In this document: positions 28,029-36,002 of the stretch, one piece after another | How positions within the stretch are numbered: position 1 is the stretch's first letter | Layout: every line of letters begins with the position of its first letter | Notes under the pieces: generated by a model | Told to the model about the DNA's origin: nothing | What the model saw: the letters and a program-made list of their open reading frames with translations, nothing else | Database searches by the model: none | Assembly (NCBI RefSeq): GCF_017901175.1 | Contig: NZ_CP072793.1 | Location: 1,798,001-1,862,000, forward strand | Source of the DNA: Thiothrix unzii | Lineage (GTDB): Bacteria; Pseudomonadota; Gammaproteobacteria; Thiotrichales; Thiotrichaceae | Direction: 5' to 3' | Length of the DNA stretch: 64,000 bases | Translations under genes and position numbers: made by a program

Positions 28029-28057
28029 AAAAAAACGGGCGATATTGCTACCGCCCG
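28029..28057 (-). terminator. Intrinsic terminator directly upstream of moaA
   Basis: On the minus strand CGGGCG and CGCCCG form a stem around a 10-nt loop, followed by a run of seven U. It ends about 17 nt before the moaA start codon and after the PpiC gene. In this place it must either be read through or be regulated. Confidence 0.8.
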
Positions 28058-28110
28058 CACCCCCGGTCAGTGGCTTACATCCGACCGGTTTCGGAGGGTC
28101 TGTGAAAAAC
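28058..28110 (-). promoter_or_regulatory. Structured leader/attenuator candidate for moaA
   Basis: Between the PpiC stop and the terminator, two mutually exclusive pairings are visible on the minus strand. One is a hairpin UCCGA-AACCGG-UCGGA (28080-28095). The other pairs CCGGUC with GACCGG (28063-28068 with 28083-28088), extended by ACCC with GGGU (28059-28062 with 28096-28099). Followed by an intrinsic terminator and moaA, this is the layout of an attenuator or riboswitch. I cannot match it to the classical Moco RNA with confidence. Confidence 0.5.
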
Positions 28111-28923
28111 TTACTGCACCAGTGGTGAACCCGCAGCATTGAAGGCAATCCCCTCAACACCAATTTCCACACCCAATACCTGCAAGTATTGGCTCAACGC
28201 CCGCCGCGTCACCTGCTCATGCAAATACTGACGGATGCGCGTTGCCACATGCTCATATTCCAACGGCTCGCCTTCCACACGCTGATCCACCCGCACCAGA
28301 TGAAAACCAAAGCGCGTTTCCACTGGCTGCGTGCAAAGCCCCACAGGAAGCAACCACACTTGGCGCTCAAATTCCGCCACGGTTTGCCCTTTCGACAACT
28401 GCCCCAAACTGCCGCCCTGCCCCGACGATGGGCAAGCCGAATACTGCTGCGCCAGTGCCACAAAGCTATCCGCATCAGCTTGCAACTGCCGCAGCAATTG
28501 CGCCGCAAGCTGGCGTTGTTGATCACGTTGCAAAGTGTCATCCGGCGCGGCGGGCAGCAAAATATGACTCACTGCCAGCAATACCGGCGTTTGAAAGCGT
28601 TGCCGATTACTCTGAAAATAGTGAAGACACTGCGCCTCTGTTGGATCAGGTACTTGCATATCCCTTTCCAACAACAGGGCAGTGCGTTCTTCTTCACTAG
28701 CGGCTTCGATACCCAGTTGTGCAGCGCGTTGTTCCAGCAAGGTTTTCACCACCAAGCTGGTTGCCGCTGCCTGCCATGCTTCATCCAATTGTGCAGCGGG
28801 GTGGTATTGCAACTCTTCCGCAATCGCCTCCTCCGTCAGCACTTGATCACCAACGCGAACTTCTTGCTCCCTCACCCCTTGCGGGGGAGGGTTGGGATGG
28901 GGGGTATACGTTCCAACTTCCAT
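28111..28923 (-). CDS. PpiC/NifM-type peptidyl-prolyl isomerase of the nar operon
   Basis: A 270-residue protein. A parvulin domain occupies about residues 125-225 (VSHILLPA, FVALAQQYSACPSSGQGGSLGQLSKGQTVAEFERQVWLLPVG, TRFGFHLVRVD). There is an N-terminal helical segment and no signal peptide, so it acts in the cytoplasm, probably in nitrate reductase maturation. The order narI-ppiC-moaA matches Pseudomonas. The first residues (TYTPHPNPPPQGVREQ) are not family-like and come from a dispersed repeat (28867-28904). The true start might be downstream, but the frame is open and the ATG at 28923 is only 3 bp from narI. Confidence 0.82.
   Translation of the reverse strand: MEVGTYTPHPNPPPQGVREQEVRVGDQVLTEEAIAEELQYHPAAQLDEAWQAAATSLVVKTLLEQRAAQLGIEAASEEERTALLLERDMQVPDPTEAQCLHYFQSNRQRFQTPVLLAVSHILLPAAPDDTLQRDQQRQLAAQLLRQLQADADSFVALAQQYSACPSSGQGGSLGQLSKGQTVAEFERQVWLLPVGLCTQPVETRFGFHLVRVDQRVEGEPLEYEHVATRIRQYLHEQVTRRALSQYLQVLGVEIGVEGIAFNAAGSPLVQ
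28867..28904 (+). repeat. Dispersed G/C-rich repeat, copy 2 (inside ppiC 5' end)
   Basis: CTCCCTCACCCCTTGCGGGG followed by a GAGGGTTGGGATGGGGGG tail matches copies 1 and 3. Read on the minus strand it supplies the PHPNPPPQG-like N-terminal residues of the isomerase. Confidence 0.75.
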
Positions 28924-28926
28924 AAA

Positions 28927-29604
28927 TTACCCCCGCGCCCGCACGATTTGATACTGACGATTCACGTATTGCACCGGCACACTCCAGATATGCACCAAGC
29001 GCGTAAACGGGAACAGCAGGAACACGGTCAAGCCCAGCAAAATGTGCAGCTTAAAGATAAAGCCCACATCCGCCAGATGCGCCGCCGCACCGCCTTTAAA
29101 GAACACAATGGATTGCGCCCATTCCGCCAATTTCAGCATATTGCTGCCATCCAGATGCCCCAAGGTCGGAATGATGGTTAGTAAACCCAGCGTCACTTGC
29201 ACCAACAAAATGGCAATCACTGCCAAGTCCATCGTCGAGCCAGTAGCGCGTACCCGTGGATCATTCTTACGGCGCAAAAACAGCAGCAATGCGCCATACC
29301 AGCAAGCCACACCGGCAATACCGCCAACGATAATCGCCATGACTTGCTTCGTGCCAGCCGACATAAACGGCTCATACAACCAATGCGGAGTCAGCAAACC
29401 GACTAAATGCCCGAAGAAAATCACCAGAATGCCCACATGGAATAAATTACTCGCCAGGCACATTCCGCTGTTGCTCAACATCTGGCTAGACCCTGCCCGC
29501 CACGTATATTGCGCTTGGTCGTAACGCAGCCAACTGCCAATCAGAAACACCGCCCCTGCCACGTAGGGGTACAGCCCAAAGAAAAGTGAATCAAAGTAAG
29601 ACAT
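28927..29604 (-). CDS. narI: Respiratory nitrate reductase gamma subunit NarI
   Basis: A 225-residue membrane cytochrome b subunit with five membrane segments that passes quinol electrons to NarH. NarI-type features: the N-terminal FFGLYPYVAGAVFLIGSWLRY, the haem-ligand histidines in SNLFHVGILVIFFGHLVG, and later HLADVGFIFKLHILLGLTVFLLFPFTRLVHIWS. The start ATG 29604 directly follows the NarJ stop (1 bp apart). A longer frame upstream overlaps NarJ and is not supported. Confidence 0.93.
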   Translation of the reverse strand: MSYFDSLFFGLYPYVAGAVFLIGSWLRYDQAQYTWRAGSSQMLSNSGMCLASNLFHVGILVIFFGHLVGLLTPHWLYEPFMSAGTKQVMAIIVGGIAGVACWYGALLLFLRRKNDPRVRATGSTMDLAVIAILLVQVTLGLLTIIPTLGHLDGSNMLKLAEWAQSIVFFKGGAAAHLADVGFIFKLHILLGLTVFLLFPFTRLVHIWSVPVQYVNRQYQIVRARG

Positions 29605-29605
29605 A

Positions 29606-30289
29606 TCAGTTCTCCCGAAAATGCAGCGTGTGGGTTTGGTTGGTGGATTGGGTGGGTCGGCACGACGCGCCCTTGTCTTCCACAAAGGCGACCATTTCCT
29701 CTTCCCAGACCTTATCCATCGCAGCGGCGGTATCATCGCGGGGTTCAGTTGCCACTTTACCGCGCAATTCCCCCATGTTCGGCTGGATGCCAATCATCGC
29801 CAGCAGCGCATCAAACAACAGGTGGTAATTACTGCCGCGCTCCTGCAAACGTGCCGATAACAGCGCGAGAATGGGGTGAACATCCCCCAGCCCTTGCGCC
29901 GCTTCGGCTTCGCTGCGGGTGGCGAGGTATTCCAGATACAACGGGATGTAATCCGGCAATTCCTTGACACTCAGTTCCAGCCCCGCGTCCCGGTATTGCT
30001 GGAGCAAATCCACCATTGCCTGCCCGCGATCCCGCGATTCGCCGTGAACGTGTTCAAACAGCAGCAAAGACAGCGAACGTCCGCGATCAAACAGCGATAC
30101 GTAATCTTCCTGCGCATCCAACAAATCACCCGTCCCCAGTTGCTGGATAAAAGCGGTCAGGGAATCGCGCAAGCTCTGCGGCAAACGGGTTTCTTCGCGC
30201 ACTACGTCAATCAAGGCACTCCGCGCTTCGATCAGTTCCGCCGTGGGGTAATCCATTAAGCGTGCCAGTACGGCAAAGATCTTAATCAT
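29606..30289 (-). CDS. narJ: Nitrate reductase assembly chaperone NarJ
   Basis: A 227-residue cytoplasmic chaperone of the NarJ/TorD group. It has LARLMDYPTAEL, the YVSLFDRGRSLSLLLFEHVHGESRDRGQAMVDLL block, and LPDYIPLYLEYLA. It inserts the Mo cofactor and delivers NarGH to NarI. It overlaps narH by 4 nt and is followed after 1 bp by narI. The last 20 residues (THTLHFREN region) are variable. Confidence 0.93.
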   Translation of the reverse strand: MIKIFAVLARLMDYPTAELIEARSALIDVVREETRLPQSLRDSLTAFIQQLGTGDLLDAQEDYVSLFDRGRSLSLLLFEHVHGESRDRGQAMVDLLQQYRDAGLELSVKELPDYIPLYLEYLATRSEAEAAQGLGDVHPILALLSARLQERGSNYHLLFDALLAMIGIQPNMGELRGKVATEPRDDTAAAMDKVWEEEMVAFVEDKGASCRPTQSTNQTHTLHFREN

Positions 30290-31839
30290 GACTTGACCTC
30301 CTGCTTCACGAAGTCGATTTTCTGCACCATTGTCACGGTTTGCTTGCGCCCGCCGAACAGGTTGGTTTGGTTCGTGCCCGTGCTAGTGCCGCAACCATCG
30401 CCGAAGCTGAAACCGCAGCCGCCGCGTTCGGGGAAGGCTTCCCGTGCCAGTTCGCGGTGACTGGTGGGGATGACATAACGGTCTTCGTAATTGGCAATCG
30501 CGAGGTAACGGTACATTTCCTTGGCTTGCGCCTCAGACAAACCGACTTGTTCCAAAGCGCGGGTATCGTGGATGCCTTCCACCGTTTCTGCCCGTTTGTA
30601 TTGGCGCATCGCCATCAGGCGTTTGAGAGCCAATTTCACTGGCTCTTCATCGCCCGCTGTCAACAGATTCGCCAAGTAACGCACTGGAATCCGCAAGCTG
30701 TCCACGTCCGGCAATACGCCGTCGTAGCCGATCTTGCCCGCATCCGCCGCCGATTGGATTGGCGACAGTGGCGGCACATACCACACCATCGGCAAGGTAC
30801 GGTATTCGGGGTGCAATGGCAGTGCCAGCTTCCAATCCATCGCCAGCTTCCACACGGGAGACTCTTGAGCAGCTTTCAACACATTGTCAGGAATGCCATC
30901 CTTTTTCGCCTGTTCAATCACTTTCGGGTCAAACGGGTCGAGGAATACTTCCAACTGCTTTTGGTACAAATCCTTTTCATTCGGGGTGCTGGCGGCGGCT
31001 TCAATCTGATCCGCGTCATACAGCAAGATACCGAGGTAACGGATACGCCCCACACAGGTTTCCGAACACACCGTCGGCATCCCCGCTTCAATGCGTGGGT
31101 AGCAGAAAATGCACTTCTCGGATTTACCGGACTTCCAGTTGTAGTAAATCTTTTTGTAAGGACAGCCACTCACGCACATGCGCCAGCCCCGGCATTTGTC
31201 TTGGTCGATCAACACAATGCCGTCTTCGTCGCGCTTGTAAATTGCACCGCTGGGGCAAGACGCGACACACGCCGGATTCAAGCAGTGTTCGCACAAACGT
31301 GGCAGGGTAAACATAAAGGTGTTTTCAAATTCACCGTAAATGTCCGCCTGAATCTGGTCGAAGTTTTTATCCTTGCGGCGTTTGGAAAATTCCGTGCCGA
31401 GGATTTCTTCCCAGTTTGGCCCCCATTCGATCTTGTCCATGCGCTGCCCAGAAATCAGCGAGCGCGGGCGTGCCACTGGCTGATGCTTGCTATCCGGCGC
31501 GTTGTGCAAGTGTTGGTAATCGAAATCGAACGGCTCGTAATAGTCGTCAATCGCGGGTAAATCGGGGTTGGCAAAAATATTCGCCAATACCCGAAACCGC
31601 CCGCCGATGCGCGGCTCAATCTTGCCATCGGCGCGGCGTAACCAGCCGCCTTTCCACTTTTCCTGATTCTCCCACTCTTTGGGATAGCCGATGCCGGGTT
31701 TGGTTTCGACATTGTTGAACCACGCATATTCCATGCCTTCGCGTGAAGTCCAGACGTTTTTGCAAGTAATCGAGCAGGTATGGCAGCCGATGCACTTGTC
31801 TAAATTCAGCACCATGCCGACTTGGGAACGGATTTTCAT
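30286..31839 (-). CDS. narH: Respiratory nitrate reductase beta subunit NarH
   Basis: A 517-residue iron-sulfur subunit. Four cysteine clusters are visible: LDKCIGCHTCSITCKNVW, LCEHCLNPACVASCPSGAIY, DKCRGWRMCVSGCPYKKIYYN and KCIFCYPRIEAG. The third has Trp in place of one Cys, the usual NarH 3Fe-4S signature. It transfers electrons from NarI haems to NarG. It overlaps narG and narJ by 4 nt each, so the four subunit genes are translationally coupled. Confidence 0.95.
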   Translation of the reverse strand: MKIRSQVGMVLNLDKCIGCHTCSITCKNVWTSREGMEYAWFNNVETKPGIGYPKEWENQEKWKGGWLRRADGKIEPRIGGRFRVLANIFANPDLPAIDDYYEPFDFDYQHLHNAPDSKHQPVARPRSLISGQRMDKIEWGPNWEEILGTEFSKRRKDKNFDQIQADIYGEFENTFMFTLPRLCEHCLNPACVASCPSGAIYKRDEDGIVLIDQDKCRGWRMCVSGCPYKKIYYNWKSGKSEKCIFCYPRIEAGMPTVCSETCVGRIRYLGILLYDADQIEAAASTPNEKDLYQKQLEVFLDPFDPKVIEQAKKDGIPDNVLKAAQESPVWKLAMDWKLALPLHPEYRTLPMVWYVPPLSPIQSAADAGKIGYDGVLPDVDSLRIPVRYLANLLTAGDEEPVKLALKRLMAMRQYKRAETVEGIHDTRALEQVGLSEAQAKEMYRYLAIANYEDRYVIPTSHRELAREAFPERGGCGFSFGDGCGTSTGTNQTNLFGGRKQTVTMVQKIDFVKQEVKS

Positions 31840-34800
31840 TTTACTGCCTCCTGAATCGTGTCATTACCTTCACCGTCCAGCCAATCGACATTGGTCATCT
31901 TGCGCACAATGACGAATTCATCGCGGTTAGAACCGACCGTGCCGTAGTAGTTGAAGCCGTAAGCCTGTTGCGCGTAACCGCCGATCATGTGCGTCGGTTT
32001 CGGGCAAACGCGGGTAACGGAATTGTGAATGCCGCCGCGTTCGCCGGTAATGGCTGAACCGGGCACGTTCACAATGCGTTCTTGCGCGTGGTACATCATT
32101 ACCATCCCCGGCATGACGCGCTGGCTGACCACTGCCCGCGCTGCGATTGCACCGTTGGCGTTGAACAGGTCTATCCAGTCGTTATCGACAATGCCCAGCT
32201 TTTTAGCATCGTCTTCACTCATCCACACAATCGGCCCACCGCGTGACAGCGTGAGCATCAGCAAGTTGTCGGTGTAGGTGGAATGGATGCCCCATTTTTG
32301 ATGCGGGGTAATCCAGTTCAACGCCAATTCGGGGTTGCCGTTGGACTTTTGGTTGAGCATCGGCTTGATGGTTTTGGTGTTAATCGGCGGGCGATACACC
32401 AACATGCTTTCGCCGAAATCACGCATCCAGTCATGGTCAAGGTAGAACTGTTGCCGCCCCGTCAAAGTACGCCACGGAATCAGCTCGTGAACGTTGGTAT
32501 AACCCGCGTTGTACGACACATGCTCATCCTCCAAACCCGACCAAGTAGGACTGGAAATGATTTTGCGCGGTTGCGCCACGATGTCGCGGAAGCGAATTTT
32601 CTCGTCTTCCTTGTTCAAGGCGAGATGGGTGTGGTCAATGCCAGTAATTTTCGACAAGGCTGCCCACGCTTTCACCGCCACTTGCCCGTTGGTTTCGGGA
32701 GCAAGCGAGAGGATCATTTCCGCCGCATCAATCGCGCTGTTCAGGCACGGACGACCTTCAGTCGTGCCGCTGGTGTGCTGGTGGTTGAGCTTGCCGAGGA
32801 AGGCGACTTCAGTTTCGGTATTCCAGCCGATGCCTTTGCCGCCGTTACCGAGCTTTTCCATCAACGGGCCAATGGACGTAAAGCGAGCATAGGTTTCGGG
32901 GTAATTACGTTCGACGGCAATCATGGCTGGGGCGGTTTTGCCCGGAATCAGGTCGCATTGACCTTTCTTCCAGTCCTTCACACCGAAGGCTTGACCGAGT
33001 TCCGCAGGCGCATCGTGCAACAGTGGCAGTGTCACCAAATCGGTTTCTACGCCCAAATGCCCGACGCAAACCCGTGAGAATTCCTTGGCAATGCCTTTGT
33101 AGATTTCCCAGTCGCTCCGCGCTTCCCATGAGGGGTCAACCGCAGCGGTCAGCGGGTGAATGAACGGGTGCATGTCGGAGGTGTTGAGGTCATCCTTTTC
33201 GTACCAAGTTGCGGTTGGTAGCACGATGTCGGAATACAAGCAGGTGGTGGACATGCGGAAGTCGAGTGTCACCAGCAAATCGAGTTTGCCTTCGGGCGCA
33301 TCTGTATGCCACTTCACTTCTTGCGGTTTCACGCCGCCCATTTCGCCGAGGTCTTTGCCTTGCACGCCGTGCTTTGTACCCAGCAAATACTTGAGCAAGT
33401 ATTCATGCCCTTTGCCCGAAGAACCCAGCAAATTGGAACGCCACACGAACAGGTTGCGCGGGAAGTTTTGCGCGTTGTCGGGGTCTTCCGCCGCAAACGC
33501 GATCTTGCCGGATTTGAGGCTGGCAACGGTGTAATCCGCCGGGCTCATGCCTGCGTCTTTGGCGGCTTGGGCAATGCGCAACGGGTTGGTATTGAGCTGG
33601 GGTGCGGAAGGCAACCAGCCCATGCGTTCTGCCCGCACGTTGTAGTCAATCAAGTTGCCGGATTGACGCGCTTTGTTCGCCAGTGGGGAAAGGATTTCCT
33701 TGATTTCCAGCTTTTCGTAACGCCATTGGCTGGAATGGTTGTAGAAGAACGACGTGCCATTCATTTGCCGTGGCGGACGTGACCAGTCCAGCCCAAACGC
33801 CAGCGGCAACCAGCCGGTCTGCGGACGCAGCTTTTCCTGCCCGACATAATGCGCCCAGCCGCCGCCAGATTGCCCGACGCAGCCGCACATGGCGAGCATA
33901 TTGATCAAGCCACGGTAGTTCATGTCCATGTGATACCAGTGGTTCATGCCCGCGCCGACGATAATCATCGACTTGCCCTTGGTCTTGTCGGCGGTATCGG
34001 CGAATTCACGCGCAATGCGGATCACTTTGTCACGCGGTACGCCGGTAATCGCTTCTTGCCATGCGGGTGTGTACGGCGCATTGGCATCATCGAAGTTTTT
34101 GGCACTGTCATCGTCACCCAAGCCACGGCTGATACCGTAGTTGACCATGTTCAGGTCGTACACCGACACCAACATGCCTTCGCTGCCATCCGCCAAGGTG
34201 ATTTTGCGGGCAGGCAGTTTGTACTTGAGAATGTCTTTGAGCGTATTGCCTTGGAAATAATCACTCGGCACACCGCCAAAATAAGGCAGCGCAACGTCTA
34301 CCACTGCATCGTGACGTTCAACCAAGGACAATGACAGTTTGACCTCTTCGTGGGTTTTGCCATCTTTCTGTTGCAGATTCCACTGCCCGCTACCATCCCA
34401 GCGGTAGCCGATTGAGCCGTTCGGGGAAATGATTTCACCCGTCACGTCGTCAATCGCCACGGTTTTCCAATCCGGGTTTTGCTCTTCACCCAAACCAGAA
34501 ATGAAGTCGCTGGCACGCGCAAAGCGTCCCGCTTGATAGCTGCCATCGTCACGCGCTTCCAGTAATACCAGATTCGGCCAGTCGGTGTAACGGCGCACGT
34601 AATCGGTGAAATAGTCGCTAGGCTTGTCAACGTGGAATTCTTTGAGGATGACGTGCCCAAATGCCATTGCCAACGCCGCATCCGTCCCCTGTTTCGGGTT
34701 CAGCCATTGGTCGGCGTGTTTGGCAACTTCCGCGTAGTCCGGCGTAATCGCCACGGTTTTCGTGCCTTTGTAACGCACTTCGGTAAAGAAATGCGCATCA

Positions 34801-35588
34801 GGGGTACGGGTCTGCGGAACGTTAGAACCCCACGCAATGATGTAGCTGCTGTTGTACCAATCGGCAGATTCCGGCACGTCGGTTTGCTCACCCCACACCA
34901 TCGGTGACGCAGGCGGCAAATCGCAATACCAATCGTAGAAGCTCAAACACACGCCACCAATCAGTGACAGGTAACGGCTTCCCGCCGCATACGACACCAT
35001 CGACATTGCCGGAATCGGAGAGAAACCAATCACGCGGTCTGGGCCATATTGCTTGGCGGTGTACACGTTGGAGGCTGCAATCAGCTCATTCACTTCATCC
35101 CACGAAGAACGCACAAAACCACCCAAACCGCGCCGGGTTTTGTAGGATTGCGCCGTGGTTGGATTTTCAACGATGGATGCCCACGCCGTGACCGGATCAG
35201 GATTTTTCGCTTTGGCAGAACGCCACAATTCCATCAACTGACGGCGCATCAAGGGGTATTTGAGGCGGTTCGCGCTGTACATATACCACGAATAGCTTGC
35301 GCCACGCGGACAGCCACGCGGCTCATGGTTCGGCAAATCCGGGCGGGTACGCGGGTAGTCGGTTTGCTGGGTTTCCCACGTCACCAAGCCGTTTTTCACG
35401 TAGATTTTCCAGCTACACGAACCCGTGCAGTTTACGCCGTGGGTGGAACGTACCACCTTGTCGTGCTGCCAGCGTTTGCGGTAGCCGTCTTCCCAGTCGC
35501 GGCTCTCCTCGGTCATCGCTCCATGCCCGTTGGAAAACGGCGTTTGGGTGCGTTTGAAAAAATTCAGTCGGTCAATAAAGTGGCTCAT
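31836..35588 (-). CDS. narG: Respiratory nitrate reductase alpha subunit NarG
   Basis: A 1250-residue Mo-bisMGD catalytic subunit on the cytoplasmic side. The N-terminal cluster region HGVNCTGSCSWKIYVKNGLV has the His plus Cys ligands of the FS0 cluster, and YPRTRPDLPNHEPRGCPRGASYSWYMYS follows it in the family order. Reduces nitrate to nitrite with quinol electrons, building proton motive force. The start ATG 35588 (MSHFIDRL) has GGGGAG upstream; an in-frame TTG 9 nt earlier is too close to that site. It lies 5 bp after the dsrC-like gene. Length is normal for the family. Confidence 0.95.
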   Translation of the reverse strand: MSHFIDRLNFFKRTQTPFSNGHGAMTEESRDWEDGYRKRWQHDKVVRSTHGVNCTGSCSWKIYVKNGLVTWETQQTDYPRTRPDLPNHEPRGCPRGASYSWYMYSANRLKYPLMRRQLMELWRSAKAKNPDPVTAWASIVENPTTAQSYKTRRGLGGFVRSSWDEVNELIAASNVYTAKQYGPDRVIGFSPIPAMSMVSYAAGSRYLSLIGGVCLSFYDWYCDLPPASPMVWGEQTDVPESADWYNSSYIIAWGSNVPQTRTPDAHFFTEVRYKGTKTVAITPDYAEVAKHADQWLNPKQGTDAALAMAFGHVILKEFHVDKPSDYFTDYVRRYTDWPNLVLLEARDDGSYQAGRFARASDFISGLGEEQNPDWKTVAIDDVTGEIISPNGSIGYRWDGSGQWNLQQKDGKTHEEVKLSLSLVERHDAVVDVALPYFGGVPSDYFQGNTLKDILKYKLPARKITLADGSEGMLVSVYDLNMVNYGISRGLGDDDSAKNFDDANAPYTPAWQEAITGVPRDKVIRIAREFADTADKTKGKSMIIVGAGMNHWYHMDMNYRGLINMLAMCGCVGQSGGGWAHYVGQEKLRPQTGWLPLAFGLDWSRPPRQMNGTSFFYNHSSQWRYEKLEIKEILSPLANKARQSGNLIDYNVRAERMGWLPSAPQLNTNPLRIAQAAKDAGMSPADYTVASLKSGKIAFAAEDPDNAQNFPRNLFVWRSNLLGSSGKGHEYLLKYLLGTKHGVQGKDLGEMGGVKPQEVKWHTDAPEGKLDLLVTLDFRMSTTCLYSDIVLPTATWYEKDDLNTSDMHPFIHPLTAAVDPSWEARSDWEIYKGIAKEFSRVCVGHLGVETDLVTLPLLHDAPAELGQAFGVKDWKKGQCDLIPGKTAPAMIAVERNYPETYARFTSIGPLMEKLGNGGKGIGWNTETEVAFLGKLNHQHTSGTTEGRPCLNSAIDAAEMILSLAPETNGQVAVKAWAALSKITGIDHTHLALNKEDEKIRFRDIVAQPRKIISSPTWSGLEDEHVSYNAGYTNVHELIPWRTLTGRQQFYLDHDWMRDFGESMLVYRPPINTKTIKPMLNQKSNGNPELALNWITPHQKWGIHSTYTDNLLMLTLSRGGPIVWMSEDDAKKLGIVDNDWIDLFNANGAIAARAVVSQRVMPGMVMMYHAQERIVNVPGSAITGERGGIHNSVTRVCPKPTHMIGGYAQQAYGFNYYGTVGSNRDEFVIVRKMTNVDWLDGEGNDTIQEAVK

Positions 35589-35593
35589 AGCAA

Positions 35594-35986
35594 TCAATGC
35601 TCCCCTTTGGTTCTACGGATACCCGCCAAGCGATTGCCCTGCTTCTGCGGGCCGCCTTTAGGGAAAATTTCATGCAGGTAATGGTTGGTAGCGAACTCTT
35701 CACCCCACGCTTGCTTGAAGTGCTTGAGCATGTCGCGCACCGGGGCTTGTACGCCGTGTTCCTGATGGTAGTTACGCAGGAACTCGATGATTTCCCAATG
35801 CTCGTCGGTCAGCACCAAGCCTTCACGTTCGGCGAGGGCTTCCACGAAACCTTCGCTCCAGTCATCCATGTTCTGGATGTAACCTTCCTGATCGGTGAGG
35901 ATTTGCTTGCCATCCACTTCCAACGCCAAGGTATAAATCGCGTAAGGGTTGGTTTGCAGATTGTCGTCATACTGTTGAATTGCCAT
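35594..35986 (-). CDS. Cysteine-free DsrC/TusE-family protein in the nar operon
   Basis: A 130-residue DsrC/TusE-fold protein: DQEGYIQNMDDWSEGFVEALAEREG split over the N-terminal half, LTDEHWEIIEFLRNYHQEHGV, and KHFKQAWGEEFATNHYLHEIFPKGGPQKQGNRLAGI. DsrC has two redox Cys near its C-terminus and TusE one; here the position aligned with the inner Cys is Asn (QGNRLAGI) and the last residues RRTKGEH lack the terminal Cys. The whole protein has no Cys, so it cannot carry sulfur. It fits the RspA-type, regulatory DsrC-like group. It lies between narK2 and narG with 5 bp to narG. ATG 35986 is favoured over ATG 35992, because AGGAG is only 2 nt from the latter. Confidence 0.82.
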   Translation of the reverse strand: MAIQQYDDNLQTNPYAIYTLALEVDGKQILTDQEGYIQNMDDWSEGFVEALAEREGLVLTDEHWEIIEFLRNYHQEHGVQAPVRDMLKHFKQAWGEEFATNHYLHEIFPKGGPQKQGNRLAGIRRTKGEH

Positions 35987-36002
35987 GTTCATATCTCCTG
36001 TC

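Noticed and set aside
30340-31560. Long plus-strand open frame of 406 codons opposite narH
   Set aside because: It is antisense to a certain narH gene, has no recognisable domain and no ribosome-binding site; it arises from GC-rich codon use.
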